From contig NC_089315.1 in NCBI RefSeq assembly GCF_036669915.1, positions 28,071,131 to 28,135,130 of the forward strand: DNA of 64,000 bases, in the 5' to 3' direction. Source of the stretch: Pocillopora verrucosa (lineage: Eukaryota > Cnidaria > Anthozoa > Scleractinia > Pocilloporidae). Positions within the stretch are counted from its first letter, which is position 1, and each line of letters opens with the position of its first letter. A program made the position numbers and the translations under genes. A model generated the notes under the pieces. The model was not told the DNA's origin, ran no database searches, and saw only the letters and a list, made by a program, of their open reading frames with translations. Below are positions 36,749-49,000 of this stretch, piece by piece.

Positions 36749-38233
36749 TTAGGAGTAAATTTCTAGAGTTGATGTGACAGTGTGACGGCACAAGGGACAA
36801 GTCTGTCTGCCATATCTCTGATGACGAAAAAGCTGTGTGCAGCAACTCTTGCACATACACATGTGACGGCATGGCATGACGACAATATTCTTATTCTCTG
36901 TTTGGCACACAACACAAAGGTTCTTGTCACGTTCTCTTTCGAGTTCTTCTCTAAGTCCATTGTCTTTTTCATCTGCAGAAAAATGGTGTGATTGCTCTTG
37001 AGTTGTGAAAATCTGTTTTAATCTTGAAATGTCAGGACCCTGTAGGGTGGTAAGAAAGGCTAAAAAAGCTTGAATATAGTTTTCCAAAAGTCTAAATGCC
37101 CTAGCAAACACATTTATTTTCAACACAGACCATAAATAGGCAAGTAAAAATGTGGTTGAAACAAGACTCAGGAGAGTCCACTTGCCACCTGGAATGCAAT
37201 GTGCTGTAGCAGTCATGAGATTGTAAAGCTTCCCGAGGCAAAGAAGAAACCAAGTACTTATCACATCAAAAACAGTACATGTGAGTGAAAAAGCTTGATT
37301 AATTAGCCATACAATAGTAAAACAGATTTTATATAATCCTTGCACAAAGAGCTGGAAGATAAAAGTTATAAACCACACAAATGTGTTACTCATCCAGAGA
37401 AAACACTTTCCTATTGCCATCAACAAAGACTGCATGCCATCGAGAAGCAGCTTCGTAAAGTTTATCAAGTTTTGGTAGCAAGAAACTGAACAAGTATGCA
37501 CAGCTTTCCCAACGAATTCGATTCCACGGAAAACTGATCTTGTAATTGCCCATAACAGATCAACTAATAGTACACCTGTGTTCCAGATTGATACTAATGC
37601 ACACTCAAGTACAGCCCTTATACTTGTAACAATAGTTGTCAGGGCTGTGCTAGGAGTTCCTAAAATGTACTTCCATCCAAGGTAAGACCTGTGAAGAAGC
37701 ACTCCAGTGGCATTCTTCGCGAGGGATGCACTGCGAAAGGCTTGATTAAATCCAGTAGGGATTATAGATACAATACCGCGAATAAGGTTCAATAGAAAGC
37801 GAAATGCAGAATATACCACGTTGATTGTCCCGTCGATAACATAAGTAACTGTATCTTTGATGTACTGAGCGATCCTGGAAAGACATGCGAAAATGGAAGA
37901 CACAAAGTTGTAGTTCAGTTGCAAGATCACTCGAACGCAGTAGCCGAGATACTCCACCAGTTTGATAGCGTGTTTGAAACCACTAAAGACGTTGGAGATA
38001 ATCTGGCAGGCAGTGATAACTACAGTATCGAGTACAAAATAAACTGCGTTCATCAAACTGCGGAAGAACCATAAGAACCAACGAATCAAATCGAGAAGAA
38101 ATGGAACAGCGTCGAAGAAGGGATAAGGAAAAGGTTTGCACTCGTGGTTGATTTGCTCTTTGCTATCTCTAGTTGCCACTGCAGTGTAACGCAGAAGGAG
38201 GAAAACGGCTGCCAATGCATAGAACTTCGCCAT
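36749..38233 (-). CDS. Multi-pass membrane RING-type E3 ubiquitin ligase, RNF26-like
   Basis: A single-exon frame of 494 aa. Residues 1-20 resemble a signal peptide or first helix. Residues 40-400 contain many hydrophobic segments spaced by short loops. At the C-terminus Cys440-x2-Cys443, Cys455-Arg-His457, further cysteines at 459-465 and Cys479-Pro-Leu-Cys482 form a RING finger of the Cys-rich C3HC5 type. The order of many membrane helices followed by a terminal RING fits RNF26, an ER-membrane ligase that in vertebrates positions endosomes and regulates STING. That functional link is family knowledge, not shown here. A CIPGGKWT motif at 346-353 recurs in similar form in the membrane protein at 60186-63503. 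The gene is intronless and divergent from the WD40 gene. Orthology versus a cnidarian paralogue cannot be settled from sequence alone. Confidence 0.8.
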   Translation of the reverse strand: MAKFYALAAVFLLLRYTAVATRDSKEQINHECKPFPYPFFDAVPFLLDLIRWFLWFFRSLMNAVYFVLDTVVITACQIISNVFSGFKHAIKLVEYLGYCVRVILQLNYNFVSSIFACLSRIAQYIKDTVTYVIDGTINVVYSAFRFLLNLIRGIVSIIPTGFNQAFRSASLAKNATGVLLHRSYLGWKYILGTPSTALTTIVTSIRAVLECALVSIWNTGVLLVDLLWAITRSVFRGIEFVGKAVHTCSVSCYQNLINFTKLLLDGMQSLLMAIGKCFLWMSNTFVWFITFIFQLFVQGLYKICFTIVWLINQAFSLTCTVFDVISTWFLLCLGKLYNLMTATAHCIPGGKWTLLSLVSTTFLLAYLWSVLKINVFARAFRLLENYIQAFLAFLTTLQGPDISRLKQIFTTQEQSHHFSADEKDNGLREELERERDKNLCVVCQTENKNIVVMPCRHMCMCKSCCTQLFRHQRYGRQTCPLCRHTVTSTLEIYS

Positions 38234-38624
38234 GATGTTCGAACATTACATCTTCCACAAATCTAAAACGAACTCTCCTCACCTCAAGCCCAGTCTATTT
38301 GAACGCACTGTCAAACGATGTGGTTCTTTAGTGGGGAGACTGGAGAGAGAGATTATATTTTACAGTTTTTCCCTTCGATACAAACTATTAAGAAGATGTT
38401 TGTGTTTTTTATTTGATTTTTTAAATTTAACTTGCTTTGTATTTCTTTAATTCTCTGTTTTTTTTTAAATCAGAAGTTCTCATCCAGTATCATACATTAC
38501 TCCCCCCCCCCCACCTCGCCGCCAAAGTGTTTTAGTCTCCAGTCTCATCTGGGTTTGATGATCGAAGGCCTTGTCAAATTAACACGTAGACAGGTATATT
38601 GTGGCTAACCAGCACTAAAAACAA
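38234..38624. promoter_or_regulatory. Shared intergenic region between divergent RNF26-like and WD40 genes
   Basis: Only 391 bp separates the two start codons, so the region must hold both leaders and promoters. It includes a C-run at about 38502-38511. No clear TATA box is seen. Confidence 0.45.
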
Positions 38625-40172
38625 ATGGCCGAATTAGCTTTGGTAAGAATCTCCTTGAAATTAGTATGGGGACTGATCGCTAATCGAGCGATCGCTAGAT
38701 TGGAAACTGGAAACCCAACCGATGAGAAGTTAAGGCAACTCTTATTGAGCGAATTCCGCAAACTTCATGAGGAACTCGATGCCTTGAGACGGAAAGAGCT
38801 TGTAGCTGCGGTAGCGTTTATGGAGAACGCTTACGAAATCTTGAACGATGACCCAGGAGAAGCAAGAAAAGAGTTCAACAAAGCGAGAGATGCAGCTCAA
38901 GTTGCCCTTGGCGTGGTGAAGGAGGTGAACGACAAAATCTTGGCAACTAAAATCATGATCGCGTCTGCCATTCACGAGTTTGTTGCGAAACCTGACGTCG
39001 CTGCCTCTTTGTGTATGAAGTACGTATCTCGCCTGAACTCCCTTCCTATGGTCGCGAACGCTTCTTGTGCTCAGATTTCACAGAAAATGGGTACAAAATG
39101 GCGTTGGGGAGGCAACGAGGCAAGGCAGGAAATGCTGGGTAAAATTTCGGAGGTTAACCGTTGTGTCTGGCATTTTGTCACAGATCAAACCAGCAGTAGT
39201 AAATATTTAGAGAGTGAATGCTCGCATATCAATGTCGAAGGAAGACTGGTGAACCCCATGACGGACTTCATCCTGTTACGTAGTCGTGTGGAGCTCACTA
39301 CTTTGAAAGAGGGTTTTGGTACGCCCATTAGTATGGTAGTCGTGGAGAACAAGATGTTCTTCGCTCAGAGGCAAGTTGCCGCCTCAGGCGAAAGTGATGC
39401 TTTTCTTAGCAATGCCATCAAATCTTTAGATCTGGAAACTGGTTCTGTGTCAGAGTTGGTTGGCCATGCAGGGGTCGTCTTATGCCTAGCTGTGGCTGGG
39501 TGCCATGTGGTTTCTGGATCATTTGACAAGAATATCCTTATTTGGGATGCAAAATCCTGCAAGTGCTTGCACATTCTGACTGGTCATCAAGGGTCAGTCA
39601 AGTCATTAGCATTGAATGACTTGCACATATTCTCTGGTTCCACTGATTGTACCATCAAGGTTTGGGACAGAGTCACATTTGAATTACACCACACCCTCGA
39701 GGGGCACAGTACACCCATTTCAGCCTTGGCTGTTTCTAATCGGCATTTGTTCTCCACTGAAGTAAATGGACCAATCAAGTATTGGGACTTGAAGAAATTC
39801 ATATGTCTGCATGATATCAAATCCCCTCAGAATGTTAGCAAAATGCACATCTTGAACAGCAATTTACTTGTGGCATTTGATCAGAAACTGTCAGTCATCA
39901 ATTTGGGAAACTTAAAAGAAGTTGCTGTTTCTAAACACCCAGCAGAACTCTCCCTGACTATTGGAAGAAATCTTTGCACAGCAACAGAATCCACTCTGTC
40001 ATTACTGGATTTACTTAACATGAAAATCATTGGATCAAAGGCTTTTGAAGTTAGAGAAGCACCATACAATGTCAAGTGCATGTATTATGATGAGATGGCA
40101 GGCTTCTTGTATGTCACTGCTTTGTGTACCATGGCCAACTCCAGGGAAAAATATGTTGTATTTAGACTTTAG
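38625..40172 (+). CDS. Intronless WD40-repeat protein with an N-terminal helical domain
   Basis: One frame of 515 aa. Residues 1-200 are helical and charged, beginning MAELALVRISLKLVWGLIAN and including EFRKLHEELDALRRKELV; they have no WD40 features. From about 220 a beta-propeller begins. Three repeats are clear (GHAGVV...SGSFDKNILIWD, GHQGSVKSLAL...GSTDCTIKVWD, GHSTPISALAV...GPIKYWD), with degenerate blades before and after. The protein likely acts as a scaffold, with the helical head supplying the effector or oligomerisation function. That is inference from architecture. The head recalls helical-bundle heads of cell-death or innate-immune adaptors in composition, but no family could be assigned. 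It shares a short divergent promoter with the RNF26-like ligase. Confidence 0.8.
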   Translation: MAELALVRISLKLVWGLIANRAIARLETGNPTDEKLRQLLLSEFRKLHEELDALRRKELVAAVAFMENAYEILNDDPGEARKEFNKARDAAQVALGVVKEVNDKILATKIMIASAIHEFVAKPDVAASLCMKYVSRLNSLPMVANASCAQISQKMGTKWRWGGNEARQEMLGKISEVNRCVWHFVTDQTSSSKYLESECSHINVEGRLVNPMTDFILLRSRVELTTLKEGFGTPISMVVVENKMFFAQRQVAASGESDAFLSNAIKSLDLETGSVSELVGHAGVVLCLAVAGCHVVSGSFDKNILIWDAKSCKCLHILTGHQGSVKSLALNDLHIFSGSTDCTIKVWDRVTFELHHTLEGHSTPISALAVSNRHLFSTEVNGPIKYWDLKKFICLHDIKSPQNVSKMHILNSNLLVAFDQKLSVINLGNLKEVAVSKHPAELSLTIGRNLCTATESTLSLLDLLNMKIIGSKAFEVREAPYNVKCMYYDEMAGFLYVTALCTMANSREKYVVFRL

Positions 40173-41416
40173 TCTAGACCTCCTTCAACTCATCACTAAG
40201 TGAATTTGTAATTTCAGTCTTCTAATTGCAGAAATTTAAAAATGATCAAATAGGATTTTCATTTGATAAGCTTACTTGGTATCTTTTAACCTCAATGGCA
40301 AAAGATTTAAACTAAGTGTAGTCCTTACTATTTGCCAAAGTCCATGTAGGAGTCACCAAAAATTAGCTTTTTTTTCTTAACTTGCTTTTTGGACTTCACC
40401 CAAATAGGAGGGGCCTGCCTATAGTCTAGAAGAAAACATACAGTGAGGTGTTCATCAGCAGACTACTTTTACAGACATAATTCCATAATGTGCAGAAAAT
40501 TGCTGCTTGGATCATTTCATACAGTTACAGTAATTCCTTTGAGTTTTTTCAAGAAAATAAGAAACATCATGTGGCCAGTGAGATTTTGTAAATTTCCACT
40601 CTCTTAGGTGTAACTTTCAACTTAGAATTCACTATTTTCAAGCTCATATAAAAACTTAAAATGTTGAAATATTTATCTTGATTCATGTACTAGGTCTAGC
40701 TGTTCCAGAATCTTAAATAAAAAAAAACACAAGAAAAGAAAAAGTAAATAAAACTACAGGAATTTTTGTTAGGGCCACTTGCAAAATTTCTTTGTGACTG
40801 CTGATTACTAACTAGATGAATCAGACCAGTGAAAATGATGGGAAGTTTTTTCTATTTTAATGACATTTTCATTGTGATGTTCCTTCTAGAGTAGTCAATT
40901 GTGCTCTCTACAGCAACTGAAATTACTTTCAACTGTTAGAATACCTTTACATGATACAATAAACAACAGATATTGCAAAAATAATCAAACTATAAATTAT
41001 GTTTATTAGTAACCTTACAACTTTCAGAGTTAGCTTTCTTGATTGTTTTGAAGGAGAATTAAATTGATCTGACCAGTGAAAGAGATGTTCTACAAGATAT
41101 TTCTATAGTCTGTGATAATTACAATTGATCAATATGGGTGCTAAATTTTCCATCAATGAAGCAGTTTAAGACCTAATATTTAATTATTCATAGCAAACAA
41201 AGTGCAAATTTCTCTCTCTTTAAGAGAATACAGAGTATGAAAAAATAAAATATATATCCTTCAACAATTCAAGATCTCAAAGAGGTTATCTTCTACTTCT
41301 ACCTTTTGAATTAATAAAGAATTTTAAAGAAACAATTTTAACAAGGAAGGATGAGTTCTACAATGAATTTCCTCTAGCCATGGATTGTATCTAAATGAAC
41401 TCTCAACTGATTATAA
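40173..41416. other. 3' region of the WD40 gene and spacer
   Basis: AT-rich, with AATAAA-like words near 40715 and 40960. No further coding signal was found. Confidence 0.45.
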
Positions 41417-41625
41417 CTTTTTCTCTCCCAAGATTTCATTACTAATTCTCCTTACTGTAAGTCATACAATTCTTATAATGTTAGTTAAGATAATTTAGTA
41501 TTGGATCAACTGATCAGCTCCTAAATTTGTATTTTTCTTTATTCTCATCACCTGTCTGCTTGATATTGTATTATTACTGTAAGGAGAAATACTGTCTTGG
41601 TCACTCATGAGAGTTAATGGGTTAA
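41417..41625 (-). repeat. TTAACCC-family MITE, copy C
   Basis: It runs from 'ctttttctctcccaagattt' to 'gtcactcatgagagttaatg' then 'ggttaa'. It matches copy A (10352-10564) in the same sense and copy B (21110-21314) in reverse complement, with shared 'attctccttactgtaagtca' and 'attctcatcacctgtctgct' blocks. Confidence 0.75.
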
Positions 41626-42122
41626 TGGACTATTATCACAGTTAACTCTTAAAATTGGAAAGCAAACTGGAAGCTGTATTCATACGAGCATAACTAGCAA
41701 CAAATTCCTTCCTATCTTTTGGAGACATATTCTTATTAATAAGTAGACAAACACTTGTAGTATTTAACTTTAGTTCTCATTGAAAACTCTCTGACACACT
41801 ATGTTATTGTGGAGCACACAACACTACACAGCACTTTTTTTAAATCCTAAATTGTTAGTCTGCCAATAGATCACACCATGATTCAATCAGAGTAACTTTC
41901 AAAACCAGCACTCTTTTTAAGTTTACAGTCTACAACTCTTTTGTTAGGGTTCGTTGAGTGTTCATTTTGAGAGTCTACCACTACAAAATTATCACTTGTA
42001 ATTCTGCTAGAAAAATATTCCACTAATTCATGTTTCATAGATTTGTTGCAAAATAAATAATAAACTACAAGTTACTTCTGCAAACAGTTAATCAAATCCC
42101 ACCAAGATAACCACTTCAGCCT

Positions 42123-42332
42123 TAACCCTTTAACTCCTAAGATTAGATTGTTAATTCTCCCCTCTGGCTATTACACATTTCCTTGTAAATAAAATAATAG
42201 AATTTGGTGTTCAATCTGAATAAAACCTTCTACCTGATACATTTAAGTACTCTAATACCTGTTTGCTGGATAGCGTATGAATATTAATGGGAGAAGTTTC
42301 ATGTGAATCACTTCAGGGATTTAAAGGGTAAA
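42123..42332. repeat. Related MITE with TTAACCCTTTAACTCC ends
   Basis: The ends are inverted ('ttaaccctttaactcc' against 'gggatttaaagggtaa'). The interior ('cccctctggctattacacat', 'aatttggtgttcaat') differs from copies A-C, so this is a second family with similar ends. A partial relative lies at about 43627-43735. Confidence 0.55.
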
Positions 42333-42977
42333 GGCAAATCTTTTGACAAACCACACAGGGTTAGTAAATGTTATCTGTGCTGAAACAACAAAAATATGTA
42401 TGAAAAAAAATTCAGCTCTTGTCTGTTGACAAACTTGCAAACTCCATGACTAATAGATTTGAAAGCAAAACAATAATTTAACTTACTCATCAAAGACACC
42501 TCAGAAGAAGGAAAATATAACTCTGTATTTAGGTCTGAAGTGTAAACAGAGAGCTGTGACTGACTGACAATCATTACCCAAACACAACTTAAGAATACAC
42601 TTCTGTACGTAAATCTCCTAGTTTTAAAATTAAAAGGAAATGACAGTACCTGTTACAATATGCCTCAACAAATTGTACGCTGAGAGGCAGATTGGAACCT
42701 TGGCAATACAGCTCTAACATGGCTACAATTCTAATTTCTTGCAACAGTTCTAACACACGTAGAACAGAATTTAAAAAAAATTCAAATTTAGTGAAAGATT
42801 TGCTCATCAACTAATGATATACTGCCAGATTCAAGGCTAACATGTATCAAATGTAGTGCAAGGCTTTATAAAGGAGTATAAAGAAGCTACATCTTTAGTT
42901 TGTAATCCAGATAGTTTTAGACTTCACTTGCATTGATAGGGAAAAAAAATTGTATACTTTAATGTCCTTTGATGTAT

Positions 42978-45028
<2,051 letters not shown>

Positions 45029-46030
45029 CTAGTTGACGTCACAACGAAGACCTCGTATCCGGTTTAATTTTGAAAGAAACTTGAGTGGATGGAAAGAGAG
45101 GCAGGTGTGCGATCAAAACATGAATTACAAGTACTTTTTCGGTGTTGAATTTGGTTGACACCTAATAGACAGTATATTTGATGTAATTCATTTTGCTTCC
45201 ATCAGTTCTATGGCGTGAGCGATCTTGAACTAAATAATAATCTGTAACATTTGTCTGTCTACGTTAGTGTCGATAAGCGTTGTTTGCCACCGTGCCCTCT
45301 CTCAACGCACCCTTCGAGAGATAATAATGAATGAATAAATAAAAAAGGGATAAAACAAACAAAAAACACCCTGGGAAAGATTCACTGCACAGGACTAGTG
45401 CATTGATGATTGAACGTGTGTTAGGTAATTTTATGGTGTCATTTTACTTGAGGTATACTTGCTTTTTTATTTTATTGTTTTTTTTTTAAGTTTATCATTT
45501 ACTCGTTTTATTGTGTTTTTGAAGTAACTACGTGTATGTGGGCGTTAATATGTGCAACTGAAGGCTGCCCTAAGGTCTTATCAAAAGAACACTTTTTTGC
45601 AAGGAGGAAAGCGCGAACTGTATTTACTGACTCAGTCTGAACTTCTGTCAGATAATCATTCAAATTGTGATAAAAGTAAGGGATACAGATGATTCTTGTG
45701 TGCATACATGAAAAGAGCGGGCCATTTTTCAGGAAAGTGACGGTAGAAATTTTAATAATTTGTTTTGTATTTTAGTGCGATTCTCTCAGGACAGCTAGGA
45801 GATAGACTGAGCTCTAACATCATTGACAGCAGAGAAGTACTGGGCTTGAGTTTATCAATATAGTAACCAGTGGCAACGTGAGAGATTTTTACAGGGATGC
45901 AACATGGCGGATGACTTTTTGGAGTTTCAACCTGGGAATATTTCAATGTTTTTCAATTCTCAGCTCGTCTAATCATCAATTGCATACTTTTTATGACGCC
46001 ATAACTATCATAAAGGGTTATTTTTCGAAG

Positions 46031-49000
46031 ATGAGCGTCTCAACTGCTGTAAAACCGAGCGAATCACCGCACGTATCCCCCGGGGAAAATTCGTCGCGGT
46101 CTTCCCGTGCGAAAAACAAACTTGCAAAGACTCCTAGTTCGCCATGTGTCTTGCCAATTCTTGAAGGTGGAAAACCACAGACGGATGAAATAATGGATTC
46201 CAGTGGAAGAAGTGATATTTTGGACCGAGATAAGACTTTTTTAACTGGAATGAATGACTTTATACCTGAGGATATTTTGAACAGTTTGACGCAGCATCCT
46301 GTTCCGCCTTCGCGAGAACAGTTAGGGCCTTCATCAAAACACAAAAAACTGAAACCTTTAGAGGTAGGGATATTTGAATAACAGGAATTGGGTGGTTTTA
46401 TGTACCATTGTAAAAAATGCGACTCGATCAGTTACGTTTTCTTTCCATGTAACTTTCAATTTTATTCTTGCATTAGTTCTGATTATTTTTGTCAAGTAGT
46501 TAGTAATGTACTTGTCGTATGGAAAGCCAACCAAATTTGAACTGATTACTGATCAAATTGAACCAGAACGTATTTGTTTACTTACTTACATGTACCATAC
46601 ACCAGTAAGCACGGATAATATCATTTCCGATAAATTTAAAACATAGACATCATCATCTTATTTTTGTGTAATTATATTTACATTGAAATAAACTGCTGGA
46701 GCTAGGGCATCTCTAAATTTTTTGCAGGATGTGTACAATTTTTGAACCTTTGATTACTGTTGATATTAGCGTAATCACTTCCTTCTGTCAACTTTTTAGA
46801 TTACTCCACCTGCTCGTAGAAGACCAGCTAATGTTTGGAATTTTCCCAGAGGAAGAGAAAAGCTCAAACATCTTGCAGAACAGCCACCTTGTGTTTGTGG
46901 AGCAGGGAGGTAAACAAAGACTTACAACATGTATTACAGCTGACATGGAAGACTAGCCTCCATTTGGTGCTCAATAGATAAACAAAGCCACCATTTAGTA
47001 AGACAATATGCATGGATATTTGTTGGCAGACACAATTTCTTCTGAGTTGCAAACATGTTTCTGAGAGCAATGCATGAGAAAAACTGTGAGAAATTGAGGA
47101 ACCAATGAAGTCCAAAGACAAATAAAGTACTGGTTAAGATATCTGTGCACCAAATGGGAATTGCTATGCATATTATCCTAATATCACCTGATGTTTCTCG
47201 CACGTTTTACCAAATCACATGCAAGCAAAATATTTGATGGATTTTGATAATGTTATCCTTTGTTGATGAATTAAGATGATTATTTACCTGAGATGTGGGA
47301 AAAACAGATTAAATTAGTTAAACATCATTCAGACCTGAAGTTCATTTGAATCATAACATTTCCATTTAAGTTCTTTGCTTAGTGTAAGGAACTGTTGCAA
47401 GCAAAGAAGGCAGATCAATTTCAAACTTAGTGTTGTCTAGAATATAGAACATTGTTATGGTGTTTTTGTATTTCACCTGATGAGAAGAAGATTGTATTAT
47501 TTTCAGGGATATTCATTCCTATATGATGCACTGTCCCAGACAAGAGAGTCTTAGACTCAGCTGGAAAACAGCTGGTTATGTCAGGGCCTGATGGATAAAG
47601 ATGTCCCCTGGAGACAAGTATTTAGAGCGTGCTGAAAAAAGCAGAGAAAGTGAAAGGATGCAATGGTAAAGTTTTGGAGAATTTTCATGACAGCACATTA
47701 CCTAGAGTAACAAAGATTATTGATTATTTAGAGTTAGGTTGAACTCTACAGTAAACTTGAATTTGTTTGTGCTCTTTTTTTAATAGGAAGTGAGATCTCA
47801 AATTCCAACAGCCTCTTCCCTCAGAGTATCATATAGTCAAGAATCCTGGTGTCATGGGATTAGAGTTTCAAGAAGAGTATGTACAGAAAACATTTTCCAA
47901 CTGAAGTTTACTTCTCTTCTCATTTTTTCAATCTCATGTAATACATTTTCCACCTCACATGTAGGAGAATAGTTAAGAATACCTTATTTGCTCACAAATT
48001 CAGAAGAAAACAAGTGGCAGCTAGATGGGTAAATATCTGTCAAATGTTGAAAGTTAAAGGGTAAATGAAGTGCGAAAAGTATTACATATGATTCACAATG
48101 TAAACACACACATCTGGTTCATTTTATATTTAATAGGCAAAGTAATCATGAACATTCATTCCTTTTTCATTAACTCTAAATAATTGGTTACAGTTGTGCA
48201 TGTACATACCTTTTTTCATGATGTAACTCATACAATCTCCATTGTTTATTTTTTTGATATGTTAAAAGTCACATTTATTGTTATTACAGTAAGTCTACCA
48301 CATATGTTCATGGCCATGAGGATCATCTTACTGTTTTCCCTTCAATGTAAGTGAACCCTGATCAATTTTTTAAATATAATTTGTTAATTTTATAGCCATC
48401 ATGTATTGCATCTTACTGGTATTGGATTAAAATATCCTTGCTCTTTCTTGTAAAAATTTGTACTATCATCTTGGTATATATGTTATTAGGAAAAACTACG
48501 GGGTGATAAGAACAAGATTTAGATAACACAGAATGTGTCGTCTGGTCACCTTGTCTTGGCTGTGTAGTAAGTAAGAAAAACCCAAGCCCTTTTTGCCATT
48601 ATACATCTCGGTTTTACTTCCTTTTCAAGCTAGCGAAAAAGAAAAATTAAAAACTCTTATAGGGATGGACTTTGAGCAATACCATTTAGCTAACTTTTTG
48701 GATAGTTGGGTGGCTGTCAACATGAAGATTCTCATTTATATCTACTTGTTCATGTTGATTGATTTGAATGTTTATATTATGATAAAAAGGAATCATTGAA
48801 AGACAGTAAATTTCCTATCATAACAGTTCTTTTTGATTTGAAGGAAACCAACAGGGAGACAAGAAGTGCTTAAACTAAAGGTTTGTTGTAGATCATTTCT
48901 GCTCTTTTTAAAGTGCCGCTGTATCTACACAATTACTCGATTCACATGCCTGTTAATGATAATTTTGCTTTAGGGAATGTGTTGGGTTTAACCATTTTTA

